From positions 436,551 to 500,550 of the forward strand of contig NW_024468512.1 in the NCBI RefSeq assembly GCF_001632365.1: DNA of 64,000 nt, in the 5' to 3' direction. This stretch comes from Laetiporus sulphureus 93-53 (lineage: Eukaryota > Basidiomycota > Agaricomycetes > Polyporales > Laetiporaceae). The notes beneath the pieces are model-generated. The model had not been told where the DNA came from, made no database searches, and was given only the letters and a program-made list of their open reading frames with translations. Of this stretch, positions 1-15,769 are shown piece by piece. The number at the start of each line of letters is the position of its first letter. Positions within the stretch are counted from its first letter, which is position 1. A program made the position numbers and the translations under genes.

Positions 1-403
1 GAGTATGTTTGCCAATTACACAAAAATATATGAATAATGATGTGAGGTATGATCTAAAGTATATGATATGACTGCTACAACGAATAAAGGCACGAATTAG
101 GCCACAAACAATACATGAAACAAGACAAGGTCCGAATTAATGCCGCGGGGCGCGTACGAAGCGGATCCAATAATGTCGGCCATAGGCTCTAGCAATGCGA
201 GCACGCTCTTGTGGAGTCCCGATGAGATGCTAGCATGGTGAGAATTCCAACCGAATATGCGGTGCTTTTTGCGAACGACCGTTGATGCGGCCACAATCCA
301 CGACGAACAGGACAATCCGCTTACATTGACGCGGTGAATGGAGCAGACACGTCGAGGTCCGGAACGGACAATCAACGCGGATAACCTGGCTCTGCTAGCA
401 TTG
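1..403. other. No gene recognised; 3' flank of the PP4R1-like gene
   Basis: Short open frames exist here on the minus strand, but none continues the neighbouring gene or shows a recognisable domain. The stretch probably holds the 3' UTR and terminator of the minus-strand gene that stops at 404. I see no repeat or RNA gene in it. Confidence 0.5.
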
Positions 404-3400
404 TCAACTCGGCGGAGGAGGTGGCGGGCGCGAGAACGTGGTGGCACTTTTCACCATCGGTGGGCGGCCAGTTGGCGTGATGTCCTCACTGCGAGCTCGA
501 ATCGCATGCGCAAACGCTCGCACGTCCTGCGACCCATCCTGTTCCAAGGGTTCTGCAACTGCCAACACTTTCGCCATGATCGAGCCCTCATCACTAACGT
601 AGTTCTCTGCAAAGTACATCAGCGACACCCCCACAATAATCTTCGGGAAAACATACCCGATATGATTTCGAGCAGGCGGGCAACGCGGATCCGCACATCT
701 ACGACAGAATCCCTGGAAAGCGTAGACATTGTCTCCCAGAAACCCTCACCTAGCAGAACGACGTCTCTATGATCGGACAACAGCAGCGCCTGCTCGCACG
801 TCACAAAGGTCGTACGTTGACGATACGACTCGGAGTGTGCCAGCGTCCTCAAATCCTCGCGGAGTTCCCCTATAAATTGGGTCGACTTCCATGCCGACAC
901 AAACGCAGGCAACTGGGTATTACATCTGTCAGACACTGAAGCGCGACAAAGACATGCATACACACCACAGATATAGCCGCTTCCCTGATCGCGGACACCC
1001 GGTCTTCCAGCGCCGCCATCAGCAGATTCCTGAAGATCCGCGGCTCGATGCCGCTGATACCCAAGAAGTCCGGAAGGTTCTTTATCACCTCCTCTCGCTC
1101 TCTCCAACCCTTCAGCCGAGCGCTATACTCCACTTCAAGGCTCTCGACAACCTCGGCTCGTTCGGACTCTGCCAATGCACGCACGAATGTCACCGCGCTC
1201 TCCACGGCCTTCAAACGCACGTCAGGCTCATCCGCGCCTATGCTAGCCCACCACACAGCCATCAAATCCTCCTTCGCATACTGCGGCCCGACGATCTTTG
1301 CCATTTCCCCGAGGGAAGCAGCGAGCGTACGCCGTACGCTCGACGACGGATTTTGGGATAGAGAACGGTACAAGTCGCGCAGCTCGGGCCAGCGCGCTCG
1401 TCCAAGGGTTAACGCCACTGCCGGATAGTTGAATGCACAGACGAGAGGACGGCCGGGATCGTCATAAATGTCAGTCCCAGCATTCGAGGCGTTCGAGTCA
1501 CCCGACTCTGAAGCAGATGCTGATATCGGAAACGCTGACGATGACCTTTGAGGCCAGTCAATCTTTGGAGACATTCTCCCCGTGCCGCTATCGTTACGTA
1601 TTCCGAGGAAAATGTTGAGGAGCTCCCTGGGAGGCCCGCTTTCATCATGGATGAAGGTATACATCACTTCTCCGAGCGCTTCAAGCACGGCGGAGCGGAC
1701 AGTGGGTGATTCATCGAGAGCAAGCGGGAGCATGACGTCCAGCGCCAGCGAGCGGCGGTTATTTGGTGGGAGCCTCGAGAGGATAGCCGGGAGGGCGAAC
1801 AGCACGGAATGTCGGACGTGCCACGTCTGGTCCTGGTATAGTGTTTCAAATAATGGGAGCTGGTTGAAATCATCAGCAAACGGTACTCAAACGGCGACCA
1901 TACGAGAAATAACTCACCAACGAGGAGATGACCAGCTCGTCGGGGACAACTTTCGCCAACGCCCCTACCGCAAACGCGGCCTCTCTCCGCACCCAATAGA
2001 TGGGATCTCTTCCAACTCGTTCCACCTCACTAACGAAAGCGAGCTTTGTCTCCTCCCTGAGAACACCTACGATGCGATCACTCAATACTGGTGTTGCGTT
2101 AGATGAAATCAGAGTTGCACTTACCGCTAGCCGTCACTGCAGCCATCAAGCTCATACTCGAAAGCCTACCAACAGCGGCTTCCTCGCTGATATCATCCTC
2201 TTCCTCATTCACGCCCTCTCCTTCATGCACCGTACCCGACACATCCTGCATGCTGACATCGCCATCAGGGAGTCCAGCGCTCAACCATGCAGACACAGGT
2301 GTTTGCGCACGCTCCTCCGGCCTGCTGTTTACTTCTGTATGTCCAAGAGCGGACTGCGAGAGTGTGTCATGCAAATCGATGCGCAGACCCGAGACTGTCG
2401 TCTTGGGGCTTCCGGAAGCCCAGTTCTCCGACATTACGACATCGCCTTGAGCTTGATCCTCCATCTCCACATCGACAGCCCCCTTTCCCAAGGTTGCTTG
2501 CACGGAGATCGTATTCGGGCCAGTTGGAGTCACCGAACTGCTGGAGGCGTATAAAAACTCCGGCGAGCCCGTCGGCGATGTTGACGACGAGGTGGAACTT
2601 GATGACGTGAGGGGTGGTGTCAACTCATTGGATTCCGACGAGGTGGATGGCGTCGGTGCGGGCGCTCTGACAACATCGGAGAGTGGAAGAGGTGTCTGAG
2701 TGGGAGTTTTCGAGTTCGAGAGCAATGATGAAGTCAGCTGCGTTGACGAAGGTTCAAACTGTGCGAGGCTAGAAGTAGGTTGCAGAGATGTAGAAGTACC
2801 CGGCGCAAGTTCGGCGGCTGCCCGAGACTCTTGTATGCTACGTGTCGATGTGGATACCTCGGACTTCGCAGGAGGTGATGGAGGCAGCTGGCCAAGCGAA
2901 AACGCAGGCGGTGGGACCAATCCCTGCATTTGCACCCTCTCCGCGATGTCGATCCCTGACGGCAAAGTTGGTGGCGCAGACGGTACGTCGTGAAGCGGCG
3001 ATGGCATTACCGGAAAGTACGAGTCGGGGGCGGTGCCTATAGGGGGAGCGAGCGGTGTCGAGCCTGCAGTAGACGTGTCCGGCACGGACACGGGCGAGGT
3101 GTGCATCGGATATGCGAGACCATGGCTGCCAGAGCGATGGTGGTGGTGTTCACCGTGTTCGTGATGCTCGTGCCCCCCTACACTACGCGGCGTCGAGATT
3201 GTCGAGAAAGGGACCTCGTCCGTCTCTGGCATGTCTAGGCGGCCCATTCCAATCACAACGTTGTGTATGATCTCATGCTCGAAGAGACGGCGCTCGTGCG
3301 CGCCCAATAACCCTACCTCGTAGTCATTTCGTGCGGGCTCGAACTCGGGCGGCGGGGGTGGCGTACGGCCTTCCGCGCGCTCGTTGGCGCGCCACATCCT

Positions 3401-4877
3401 CTTCAGCAGCTCGACGACTGCTTGTCGCGCAGGGCTGCCAACAAGCGCGTTTTGACTAAGCAACAGCGTACCCAGGATCGGAGTGAATGACTGCACGGAG
3501 ATGAGGGTGACGTCAACCGGCGGCGGTAACGCTGCATCCGCGTGTTGGTAAGCAGAGGTAACGGTGAGCTCTGCGGTATCCTCAACAAGCCGGCAATGGG
3601 TAATGAACCACCATATGATGGGCACGAGCTCAGCTGCGAGAGCCTCCTTCACGAGTTCGTCTGGATGGAGTTAGCCCCAGCAATGGGCGTGCAAGAACGT
3701 ACGATGTCGGTCAATGAGAACGCGTGGCGACACGCAGGTCGGTTAAGATATCACGCGCAGGATACACGAAACGCCAACAGCAGCACATACCAGAGACGGA
3801 GAGGTGGAGCCATTGTGGATACGTTTGCAGGTAGTTAACGGACGACACCAATCAGTGATGCCATGCGAGGATATTGGAAGGTTCAGGTAATCCATAAAGC
3901 TCAAGGTCAGTATTCTCCTTGACGTCGCACCTTGCATACGAACACGTACCTTCATCAGCCGCGAGGCCGTTTAGTAGCGGGAGGACATACTCCACTGCTT
4001 CCGCAGGGCTGACACGGTCTGCTTCCTCGTGACTTGCAAGCGTGACATTCTCTGCATCGTCTGCACCGAGGTACTTTGGCAAAGCGTGCACAATGAAGAC
4101 ACGATGAAAGCCTGCCAGGCTCCTCGAGAATAGGTATATCTTCTCGAGTGCGCTAAGCCCCTCTGCGTCGAACTCGGTAAAGTCGAGATGCACATCTGGG
4201 TGGCTCAACATATCCACTCCTAGAGGAAACGTTGTGTCGTCCGGATTGAAATAAACAGCTTGCGCACTAGGAGACTGAGGCTGATGGAGTGACGCAGACG
4301 TGGAAGGGAACATTTCGCTTGATGGTAGTGGCAGTAATGGCGGCGAGGCAGTCGATGTGAAGGAGGTGAGGTCGGGCGGGAGAAAATCGATGTGCAGGCT
4401 GCCATGCGTACCGGAAGCCTGTCCGACGCCGACGATGGAATGGGCGGTGAGCGCATTTGTAGGAGGGTGGATATATGACAGGGCCGGGACCATCTGTGGA
4501 GGCTGGATATCGTCGGATGGCAGTGCATCAAGAATAGACGTGTCTGCGGAATTACCACTACCGGAAGGACCATAGGAACTGGACCGCAGTGACGTGGGTG
4601 AGGCGATGTGTGGCCGTTGAGGTGCAGGGACATGCGGCAGGGCGCCGGGGGTGCCAAAGACGGGCAGGGGAGAGACAATACCAAGTCCAATGGCATGCGG
4701 ACTGTACGACGGCGTCTCCTGCGGCGGAGATTGGAGGAATGAGCCGGGCAGGACGGGAGAGGGCGGGAGTTCTGCGAAGGGAGACGACGGATCGTCAGAG
4801 GTCGGTGAGAGCGGGACTCGTTGTCTTGAGGAAGAAGACGAGCTACTGGCGCTCAGGGAAGAATTATCTGTGGTCAT
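404..4877 (-). CDS. PP4R1-like HEAT-repeat phosphatase regulatory subunit, 1328 aa
   Basis: Exons on the minus strand: 4877-3950, 3660-2125, 2087-1918, 1859-966, 912-657, 606-404. Phases close exactly, giving 1328 codons plus stop. The first 200 residues are Ser/Pro-rich and look disordered. A HEAT/ARM-type helical block starts near 'GLSALEKIYLFSRS' and continues past 'VKEALAAELVPIIWW'. A Ser/Thr/Pro-rich insert with a His-rich run lies near residue 470 and further on. HEAT repeats resume at 'VLSDRIVGVLREE' and run to the C-terminus, which ends in a Pro-run and Ser. Proteins of this layout in basidiomycetes are annotated as protein phosphatase 4 regulatory subunit 1 (PP2A-A-like scaffolds that bind the PP4 catalytic subunit). 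That role is family knowledge, not something the sequence proves. The ATG at 4877 was chosen because it opens directly into the conserved low-complexity start; another in-frame ATG lies at 4916. Intron 1 (289 nt) is unusually long and could hide a micro-exon. Confidence 0.75.
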
Positions 4878-5253
4878 ATACAATCGGGGGAATAAAAAGG
4901 ACAGGATGATTCCCATGTAAGGCTCTGCTGGATTGAAAAATGCGGACTGATCAACGAGGGGCAGCTGGGGCAAAGAAAGAGGACGCACTGGACGATGGAG
5001 GGAGACGAGAGGGGATGATGGTGGACGGGAGGAGAGGGGATGGAGGAGGAGCAGCAGCATCAAGAGCAGCGGGCAACTTGAGCGGGGAGCGTGCGGTGGC
5101 ACAGTGCAAGGAGGCGACGGACGTCGGACTCGGCAGCCGGCGGCGGGCGGCGGGGGGAGCGGCGGGGCACGGACAGAAATGGGCGAGGATGTGAGCGCGC
5201 AGTGAAGCTCTCTCTTTGATGCCACAGCGCAGACGACATGATGTCATTGCTCA

Positions 5254-5382
5254 TTTTTGCACGGATCCCGGCCCCACGCGACGTCATTTCCCACGCTACA
5301 CACGTATTCGCTAATACACAGACACATCCAACTTTTTTGCACGGATCCCGACCCCACGCGACGTCATTTCCCACGCTACACA
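5254..5382. repeat. Two direct copies of a 49-bp unit containing GACGTCAT
   Basis: Bases 5254-5302 and 5334-5382 match over 49 bp with one difference (G at 5271, A at 5351). They are separated by 31 bp of unrelated sequence. Each copy carries CGACGTCATT, a CRE/ATF-like core. The pair lies about 380-500 bp upstream of the PP4R1-like start and just beyond the aminotransferase stop, so it may belong to the PP4R1-like promoter. Confidence 0.85.
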
Positions 5383-5411
5383 ACACCTGCCGTATCTATT
5401 CTATAGCTAGT

Positions 5412-7694
<2,283 letters not shown>

Positions 7695-8822
7695 GGCGGA
7701 TAATGCGGCGAATGCGCGAGTGGTAAGGTTAGCGTGTTGCAGATTCTTCCCAGCGTCGAGCACGAAGCGAGCAGACTCACGTATGTGGTCGCTTGTGCGA
7801 AAGCGGCGGGGTATTATACTCTCAATGACGAGAGATGAGAAGGGACACACGTGATTGTGCAAAGGCAAACGTTTCAAGCTGTATCAACAGCCGGCAATGG
7901 GTCCGTGATAGTGCGAGCAAGCCTGAAAGAGACGATGGTGGTGTCGTGCAGGCGAATGACAGTCGTAAAGGGGCTTATAAAGGAGACTTGCGCGCCGTAG
8001 GCATATGCACGCATCAGCCCGCATCAGCAACGGAATATCAGATTGCGCGATAAAGCAGTTGGAATGACAGCTGAATTGCTTGAGCGCCGGCTGGCTCCCA
8101 TCATGGGACTGCCAGGAGAACGGGGCTAGACGGCGCACGACAGCGCCTCACCCGTCGTTCCGCACAATTCCCCCGCCGCAACCTCCGCTGCTTCCGGCAC
8201 GACGTGGAGGGCGACTTATCGACGAGGATGCTCCGACTTAATGCAGAGCTATACAACAATAGCCATTAAGGTCGGACAAACGAATCAGACAATGAACCAA
8301 TGCGGGTTCTTCTATTGGGGAAGTCGCTGTCTTCTCTAGCCGATGACACGCATCGCTGCTACGGACCTCCCAACTTTGAGTCGCTTGTATACTACGGGTC
8401 GTCATACTTACACTGTGCTGACGAAAGCAGCGACGACTTATGCCACGATGTTCAATGTCCTGTGTATCCATGAAATAGATTCTACATGATGTACGATGAT
8501 ACCAGTATGAAACACCCAACGTGGTTAAGAGGGTTAAGAGGGTTAGGGATTAAATACGATGACAGCGCGGACGGAAGAGGAATGGGGTGTCACCAAGGGG
8601 CCGAGGATAGCAGTAAGCGCGTGTAGATTATACAGGATGTCCGTGAGGGTCGTAAAAGGGAAGCAACGTATAACGGGGACAGTGGCGATGGGTATGGCCT
8701 GGCTCCACCCCGGGGAACGTAGATGCAGATACGTGAGCATAGACCAGGCAAGAGATAAGGTGAAAAGGGGGGGGGGAGGAAGGGGAGGTTGGCAGGAGAG
8801 GAACAAGCGAGGTGGGGACAGG
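7695..8822. other. Intergenic; aminotransferase promoter side and AN1-gene 3' side
   Basis: No coding signal recognised on either strand. A run of about ten G lies at 8767-8776, and TTAAGAGGG-type repeats at 8523-8548 resemble telomeric DNA only weakly. The left part is presumably the aminotransferase promoter, the right part the AN1-gene 3' UTR. Confidence 0.5.
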
Positions 8823-9112
8823 TCATGCCATCGCCATCTTCGACGCTACGGTCCGTTCGCTCTCCAGCTTCGCCTTATTCTTCTCGAAAGCCTGCTGCCG
8901 GCAGCTTTCCAGGCCTTGGCAGTCATGGTGTTCAGGCATACGGTGCTATCAAAGACCAGGGTCGAATTAGTACCAGCGATGCAGACTGTGGCGGGCACAC
9001 GCACCATTCCACAGAACTCCTGACGACAATGTGGGCATTGGCCGACCAGACGCAGCACTGCAGAGTTGCAGCGGGGCTCAGCTTGAAGTTGGCAGCGTTT
9101 CTTAGCGGGCAT
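8823..9112 (-). CDS. Small AN1-type zinc-finger protein, 76 aa
   Basis: Two minus-strand exons, 9112-9005 and 8945-8823, flank a 59-nt intron with donor GTGCGT, branch-like TACTAAT and acceptor ATAG. The spliced product is 76 aa. It contains one complete AN1 zinc finger with spacing C7-x7-C15-x10-C26-x2-C29-x4-C34-x2-H37-x5-H43-x-C45, then a short Lys/Glu-rich helix. Small single-AN1 proteins of this type in fungi are linked to ubiquitin/proteasome stress responses (family knowledge). No second finger and no A20 domain are present. The gene is easy to miss because both exons are short. Confidence 0.9.
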
Positions 9113-10511
9113 AGTGGCGGTGTGCGTAAGCTTCGGAACGGAAGTGGTTATTACGGATCACTGTCGGAGCGGAAGGTCAGTATCAGCTGCGGCACATAGG
9201 GCGGGCCTAGGGTACACTTACGATGTGTGGGAAGCGGGAACGGGATGAGAGCGCAAGGTGTGGATGTGGTTTGGGGGAGGAAGGAGGGACAAGGGCTCGG
9301 TGGTCTTATATCCCGCAGGGAAAGGGACGCGTCAGCTACTGCATGGACTCAGATCTGAGATCGCACGTGGCAGCGGTGCCCCGAGAATGACCAGATCTCT
9401 ACTCCGATCGCCTGGGTGGCAGTCCTCCGTCGACGTTCCGAGCCGACGCTGGCCTGGGCTGGACCCAGATATCTTCCTCTGCGCCCAACCGCTTGCAGCC
9501 CTCCGCCTCAGCTCCAATCATTCCTGCAATTTTACCCTTCAATCTGCTAAAAAAATCCCACTGCGCATTGGCAAATCAGCCGAGTAATTACAGACCAGCC
9601 TGTGTCGCTTAGTTAACCGTTCCAGGTCTCGTTCCGCCCGCATCCTGCCGTCGTCCAGGCGAAGCAACACCCCTCCAGCAACCGCAAATGGTCGAGGCCA
9701 GTGAACGAGATAAAGCGAGTTATACAGGTGGGAGAGCACGTCTCCTGATACAAAGCGACTGCGGTGATTGGTGGGTAGTCATTGTATTACAACCGCGCTG
9801 TGTTGTCGTTCCCAATGCTCCAGCAGTCGTTCTCCCCAGAGCAAGCATCTCGTGTGAGCAAGCCGAACTGCGTCGGCTGACCTGCTCTGTGCTCCACTCG
9901 GGCAGCTTGCAGTTCATTTAGAGTGCGGCCGATAGACTATCGTGTGAGCCCATTCTCATTCTCAGGCATGTTCAGGTCCACTCGCCGCCTTGACTACTCA
10001 GCACATGATCAATTATCGCCACGGAACTGTCTGGCCTTGCGCATGTATCAATCCTGTCTCCTACTAGATATGGGCTCGTGCGTATCAAGCTCAAGCTTCG
10101 TGCATCTTGCCGCCGCCTCACACAAGTCGCACTGCATGATCGCGGATATCGCAAGCGAAGCATGCAACCGTCGCGGAATGCACGTTGTCGGAAGACCCGA
10201 AGACTGACGCCAGAGCTGCTAACTCACGAAAGCCAATGCCTATCAAGACCTTTATGTACAAGGACGCCGCAACGAGCCGCAACCACGGAAACGAGAATCC
10301 AGCCAATGACGGGCGATTAAGCAGCGTGAAGGTGGTAGTTACAGAGACAAACAAAGGCGTTTGCGAACAGATGCCAGGTATAGCTTGTGTCCTGAAATAA
10401 TCACCGTGCACTGTGGATCCGAGATGAACAGATGGTTGACGATATACTAAAAGAGATAGTCCTGTCCGAAGATACGAGAAATATGATACATGATCCTCCC
10501 ATCGCTCGCCA
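9113..10511. other. Intergenic region without a recognised gene
   Basis: About 1.4 kb between the start of the AN1 gene and the stop of the syntaxin gene. Scattered short frames on both strands show no family features and no convincing intron-linked continuation. It should hold the AN1 promoter at its left end and the syntaxin 3' UTR at its right end. Confidence 0.5.
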
Positions 10512-11952
10512 TCAATTTTTCTTGTTGTTGCCAACGGCTTTGGTGACTTCGACGGCGACAACGATGGCGATTATGGCGATGATGACCAGGAAAAGAGCAA
10601 AGCAAATCCATCGCTTCCTGCGCGCAGCGCGAGCCGAATCGACCGCTTTCTCGGTGTATCCCAATCTAGAGGAGGATGATCCGTCAATACAATGCCCGGT
10701 GAAGCCACCGCACGGCAGACGCACCCCACTTCGGTATCCTTCTCCACAGTAGCTGCCGTTGTCTCGATGACGTTTATTGTCTCATCTTGCTGCTCAACCA
10801 ACACGCTCATCTACACGCGCCAAGTATCAGCATGCCTTTTTCCTGAGAAAGAGATCTACAACGCACATCATTGAAGAGTTGAGCCAGCTCCGTCAGGGTC
10901 TTCTCGATCCGCTTAATGTCCTCGTGTCGTTCCTGAACTTCACGATATGCTGACCGCGCCTCACCGTACCGATTAGAGTTCATGAGCTACCCGGCAGTGA
11001 GCATATTCGTCCAGAAGTCGAAACACAAAACTCCCGACTCACCGCCTGGCTGAAGATTTGGCCGCCCTGATCATCGCTGACAACTGCCTTAACCTCCTCC
11101 GGTGTTGCATCAGGTTTCACTAGGCAAAATCGTGAGAACCACCCAATCGTCGCAACACAATGTGCGCATACCAATCTTGAATTGACGTTCCAAGCGCTGC
11201 TTGTACTTCGTCCGATACTGTTGCTCCACGCTTTGATAGTTCTGAATAGCCTCCACGAACTTCTGCTTGACGAGACCAGTCTGCACAAGCACACGGGTGG
11301 GGCCACTTAGCCACCGTCGGAATTTTCCACCCCAATGCAACTTACCTGCTGCTTCCGAATTTGCCCATCACGCCCCGATGCTGGCTGTCTCTCGAGCGTC
11401 TTGATTCTCCGCTTGAGTACGCTGCTCAGAGCGCTAGTGTCCGCGACGAGGTCTTCGAGCTGCTGTTCGACGCGCTGCGCAGCAGCATCGTCTGTGTTGT
11501 CTAGCGAGCGCGAGTGGAGATCCGAGATGCGCGAGACGTTGTCATTGAAGGTGCGGAGGTCGTCTTGGATGGAGGAGATCTAGCGGATGCTAGAAGTGAG
11601 CGCCTAGCTAACCGAAGCGAAGACAACAGACGCGCCTCGCTGTAGAACGCCGACATGCCATCCATGCCAACCGGCTGGGTGAGGGCGGTGGTGCTGTCTT
11701 TGAGGGTCGAGTCGAGGCTGTCGTTGCTCTGCTGACCATATGGTGTCGTCCGCTGAGATTGCATAGGATATGAGTCGCTGATCGGCGCCAGATGATGAGC
11801 TTCGAGACGGTGTAGCAACGGGGGTGTCCACGTACGTTTCGACATTGTACCCTCCTCCTTGTTGCGCCTGCAGATGCCACATATATGCTCAAGTCCACCC
11901 ACGGCAAGGACAGCTCACTCACCCTCAGAGCTGCAAGTCTGTCTCTGGCCAT
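10512..11952 (-). CDS. SSO1: Sso1-type plasma-membrane syntaxin (Qa-SNARE), 327 aa
   Basis: Nine minus-strand exons: 11952-11923, 11867-11836, 11777-11636, 11579-11346, 11280-11172, 11119-11043, 10986-10867, 10810-10725, 10665-10512; phases close to 327 codons plus stop. The N-terminus starts 'MARDRLAALR'. The Habc helices run from about residue 65 ('ISSIQDDLRTFNDNVSRI') to 180. The SNARE helix includes 'RIEKTLTELAQLFND' and 'MSVLVEQQDETI', with the zero-layer Gln at residue 256. A basic stretch (ARRKRW) precedes a single C-terminal membrane anchor of about 20 residues. This is the exocytic Qa-SNARE that pairs with Sec9 and synaptobrevin at the plasma membrane. Intron 3 (11635-11580) uses a GC donor in this model, because GAG|GCGCGT is the only junction that keeps the conserved 'YSE-ISSIQ' frame. 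Confidence 0.93.
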
Positions 11953-12322
11953 GGTTGATAACGGTGATTAGAATTGGATCGTAAGAAGCTGTAGGCGGTA
12001 GTGTTGGGAAAGCTAGCGCAAGGCAAAGGCGAAGCAACAGTCAATGCTGCTTCTTTCGGGCGAAAACCAGAGAGGTTGGAGTCTTATAGGAAGCTTTGGA
12101 AGGAGCGGAGTAGCGGTGCTCTTCGAGCAGCCGGTGAGGGCGGTGTTAGGGTCGTGATGTGTTTGGGCGGTCCAAAGCAGGCAAGCAAGCGCCCATTGCC
12201 ACAGTCCGTAACACGTTAAGTCGCACGGGTCCCTCATTGCCCGCAGGTCAAACATTTTTGGTTTCTCAAAGACACATCGTTGATATCACAGACCGTCTCT
12301 TCCTGCGTAGAGTGGGTACATT
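11953..12322. other. Intergenic; syntaxin promoter and ARG4 3' flank
   Basis: Both neighbours are on the minus strand, so this 370-bp gap carries the upstream region of the syntaxin gene and the 3' end of the argininosuccinate lyase gene. I see no coding or RNA feature in it. Confidence 0.5.
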
Positions 12323-14115
<1,793 letters not shown>

Positions 14116-14420
14116 TTCGATTGCTGAGAGTATGCGGGGAACGTTGAAAGTGAACTAGAGTCAAGAGAAAGTAGATCGAGACTCGAGTCAATCGACTCGC
14201 CATCAACGAGATCTGATGATCTCCCGATCGTTCTGCGAGAATGCCTGTGCGGGTACCCGCATACATATCTACAGTACATACAACCGTAGTTTTATATCCA
14301 ATGTCACACTGACAGCACGTATACGAGCATCAAGAATCTAATATTGTTTCTAGACGACCCTTAATAGCAGTATGTTCGACTTCTTTCCGAAGATCTCCAT
14401 GAACAAAGCGCTTGGACGGC
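14116..14420. promoter_or_regulatory. ARG4 upstream region
   Basis: A 305-bp gap between the argininosuccinate lyase start and the stop of the AIG1-like gene, both on the minus strand. It must hold the lyase promoter. I did not recognise a specific transcription-factor site. Confidence 0.4.
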
Positions 14421-15328
14421 TCACGAATGGACCGCGTTCAACATCCAAAACGTCAGCAATGCAAAAGTGCTCGCCCCAGCGTAAATGTACACCCGTACAT
14501 CGAACGGATTCTCCGTCAAGAAAGGGTACGGAACTGTTGCACATCAGTCGGGGTGAACGACTGTTGCCAAATGTAGACTCGATCTAATCACTTACATGAA
14601 TCGTTGGACTTCGCACAGTATTCGACCCAAGAGCCATACGCGGCGCCTGCTATGGCGCACAGCACTGTGCCTCCAAAGACGGCTTGTGTGCGGGTGTACT
14701 TGCGTTCGACGAGGTAGAAATCAACTAGAAGGAATATCGCTGGGGATGCATGCAAAGCTAGATCAACGTTGAGGGGAATATGGATTAGTGCCTTTTCAGA
14801 TGACGAGGGTACGCTTGCGTCAGGATGAGGAGCTTCGCCTGCTACCATGGGCCGGAGGATCATCTCGGGAAGCAAAAGGAGGAGGCTCCAATAGATGCTA
14901 GTCACGACGACGGCCACCTACAGCGTCCTTGAGAACGAACGAAGAGAAACAATGGATTTCAGAACATACCGGTAGCGCGATCATGAGCGCAATCCTCTTG
15001 AGCTTCCGCATCGCTATTATATTGTTAAAAGAACACGAAGTTTGTTCATAGGTACAAACTCGCCTCTGAACGAGGGGAACAGATCTGTCGTGAATCCGAG
15101 CACCATAGTGCCAATCGCCATGAACAAACTATACAGATCAATCATCAGCACATCTTGAAATGGAGGATCTAGCACGTACCCAATGATCGTCAGGAATTGG
15201 CCATGTCCTCCTTTTTGCGTCTCTATAACAGCATTGAACGGCACGTTCTTCAGGTTGAGGTAGCCGTAAGCCATGATGGCAGTCCCGATCGCGTGCACCA
15301 GTGCTGCTGCCGTACGCAAGTGGGGCAT
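14421..15328 (-). CDS. AIG1/FAR-17a-like multi-pass membrane protein, 230 aa
   Basis: Minus-strand exons: 15328-15180, 15128-15064, 15013-14970, 14917-14596, 14533-14421; the phases close to 230 codons plus stop. The product has about six hydrophobic segments. It matches the FAR-17a/AIG1 family: 'YGYLNLKNVP' and 'ETQKGGHGQFLT' near the N-terminus, 'DLFPSFR', 'VVVTSIYWSLLLLLPE', the His-bearing 'NVDLALHASPAIFLLVDF', and a conserved end 'PYPFLTENPFDVRVY'. Animal members (AIG1, ADTRP) are Thr/His-dependent hydrolases of fatty-acid esters of hydroxy fatty acids, so a similar lipid hydrolase activity is possible here but not shown. Intron 2 (15063-15014) needs a GC donor (G|GCGAGT) to keep the frame. 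The start was chosen at 'MPHLRTAAALVH', which fits fungal relatives. Confidence 0.87.
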
Positions 15329-15769
15329 GTTTGCCGTATCTGGGGAACGCGAAAGCAGTGCTTGAGCGACATAACCCGACCGGCCACGCAAAGATCTGTA
15401 CTTACCTATTCAATATGCAGCTGAGGTGTTGAGAGTAATCAATGAGCACTGCTGGGAATGGGGAAGCCCATCCCCTGCAGGCATCGTGGTAAGAATCGTA
15501 AGAATCATGCCATATGAAATGATGCGCGCCTACGTGTGCAGCCATCCACAGTCGAGTTCAAAGCTGTCCTCAACGCATGCTCTACGCTCTGTCCACCAGA
15601 TTCAGGATACATTGCCAACGCGAGGGAAGACGTGCGGTATAAATATCTCTATTCTCTGGTTCGCACCCATCGGTTGCCTTCGAACTCCCCTCGGGTTCGC
15701 TGTGAAGTGTGCTCACATTGAGCTGGTCTCGCCGATACTTAACGAGAAAATCTGCCGCATTCAACAACA
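15329..15769. promoter_or_regulatory. Divergent promoter between AIG1-like gene and TRS130
   Basis: A 441-bp gap between two divergently read genes, so it should contain both promoters. I see no coding feature and no obvious shared operator. Confidence 0.5.

Noticed and set aside
97..447. 116-aa open frame on the minus strand at the left edge
   Set aside because: It is in a different frame from the PP4R1-like last exon and shows no family features; it is probably a shadow frame across the 3' flank.
3852..3949. Further coding after exon 1 of the PP4R1-like gene
   Set aside because: The GTACGT donor at 3949 and the phase match to 3660 restore a continuous helical sequence; the read-through frame does not.
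4878..5225. Upstream extension of the PP4R1-like first exon
   Set aside because: The frame is open but encodes Pro/Ser/Leu-rich sequence of promoter-like composition. The ATG at 4877 (or 4916) is the better start.
8523..8548. Telomere-like repeats (TTAAGAGGG, TTAGGG)
   Set aside because: Only two imperfect units and one TTAGGG; too short and irregular for an interstitial telomere.
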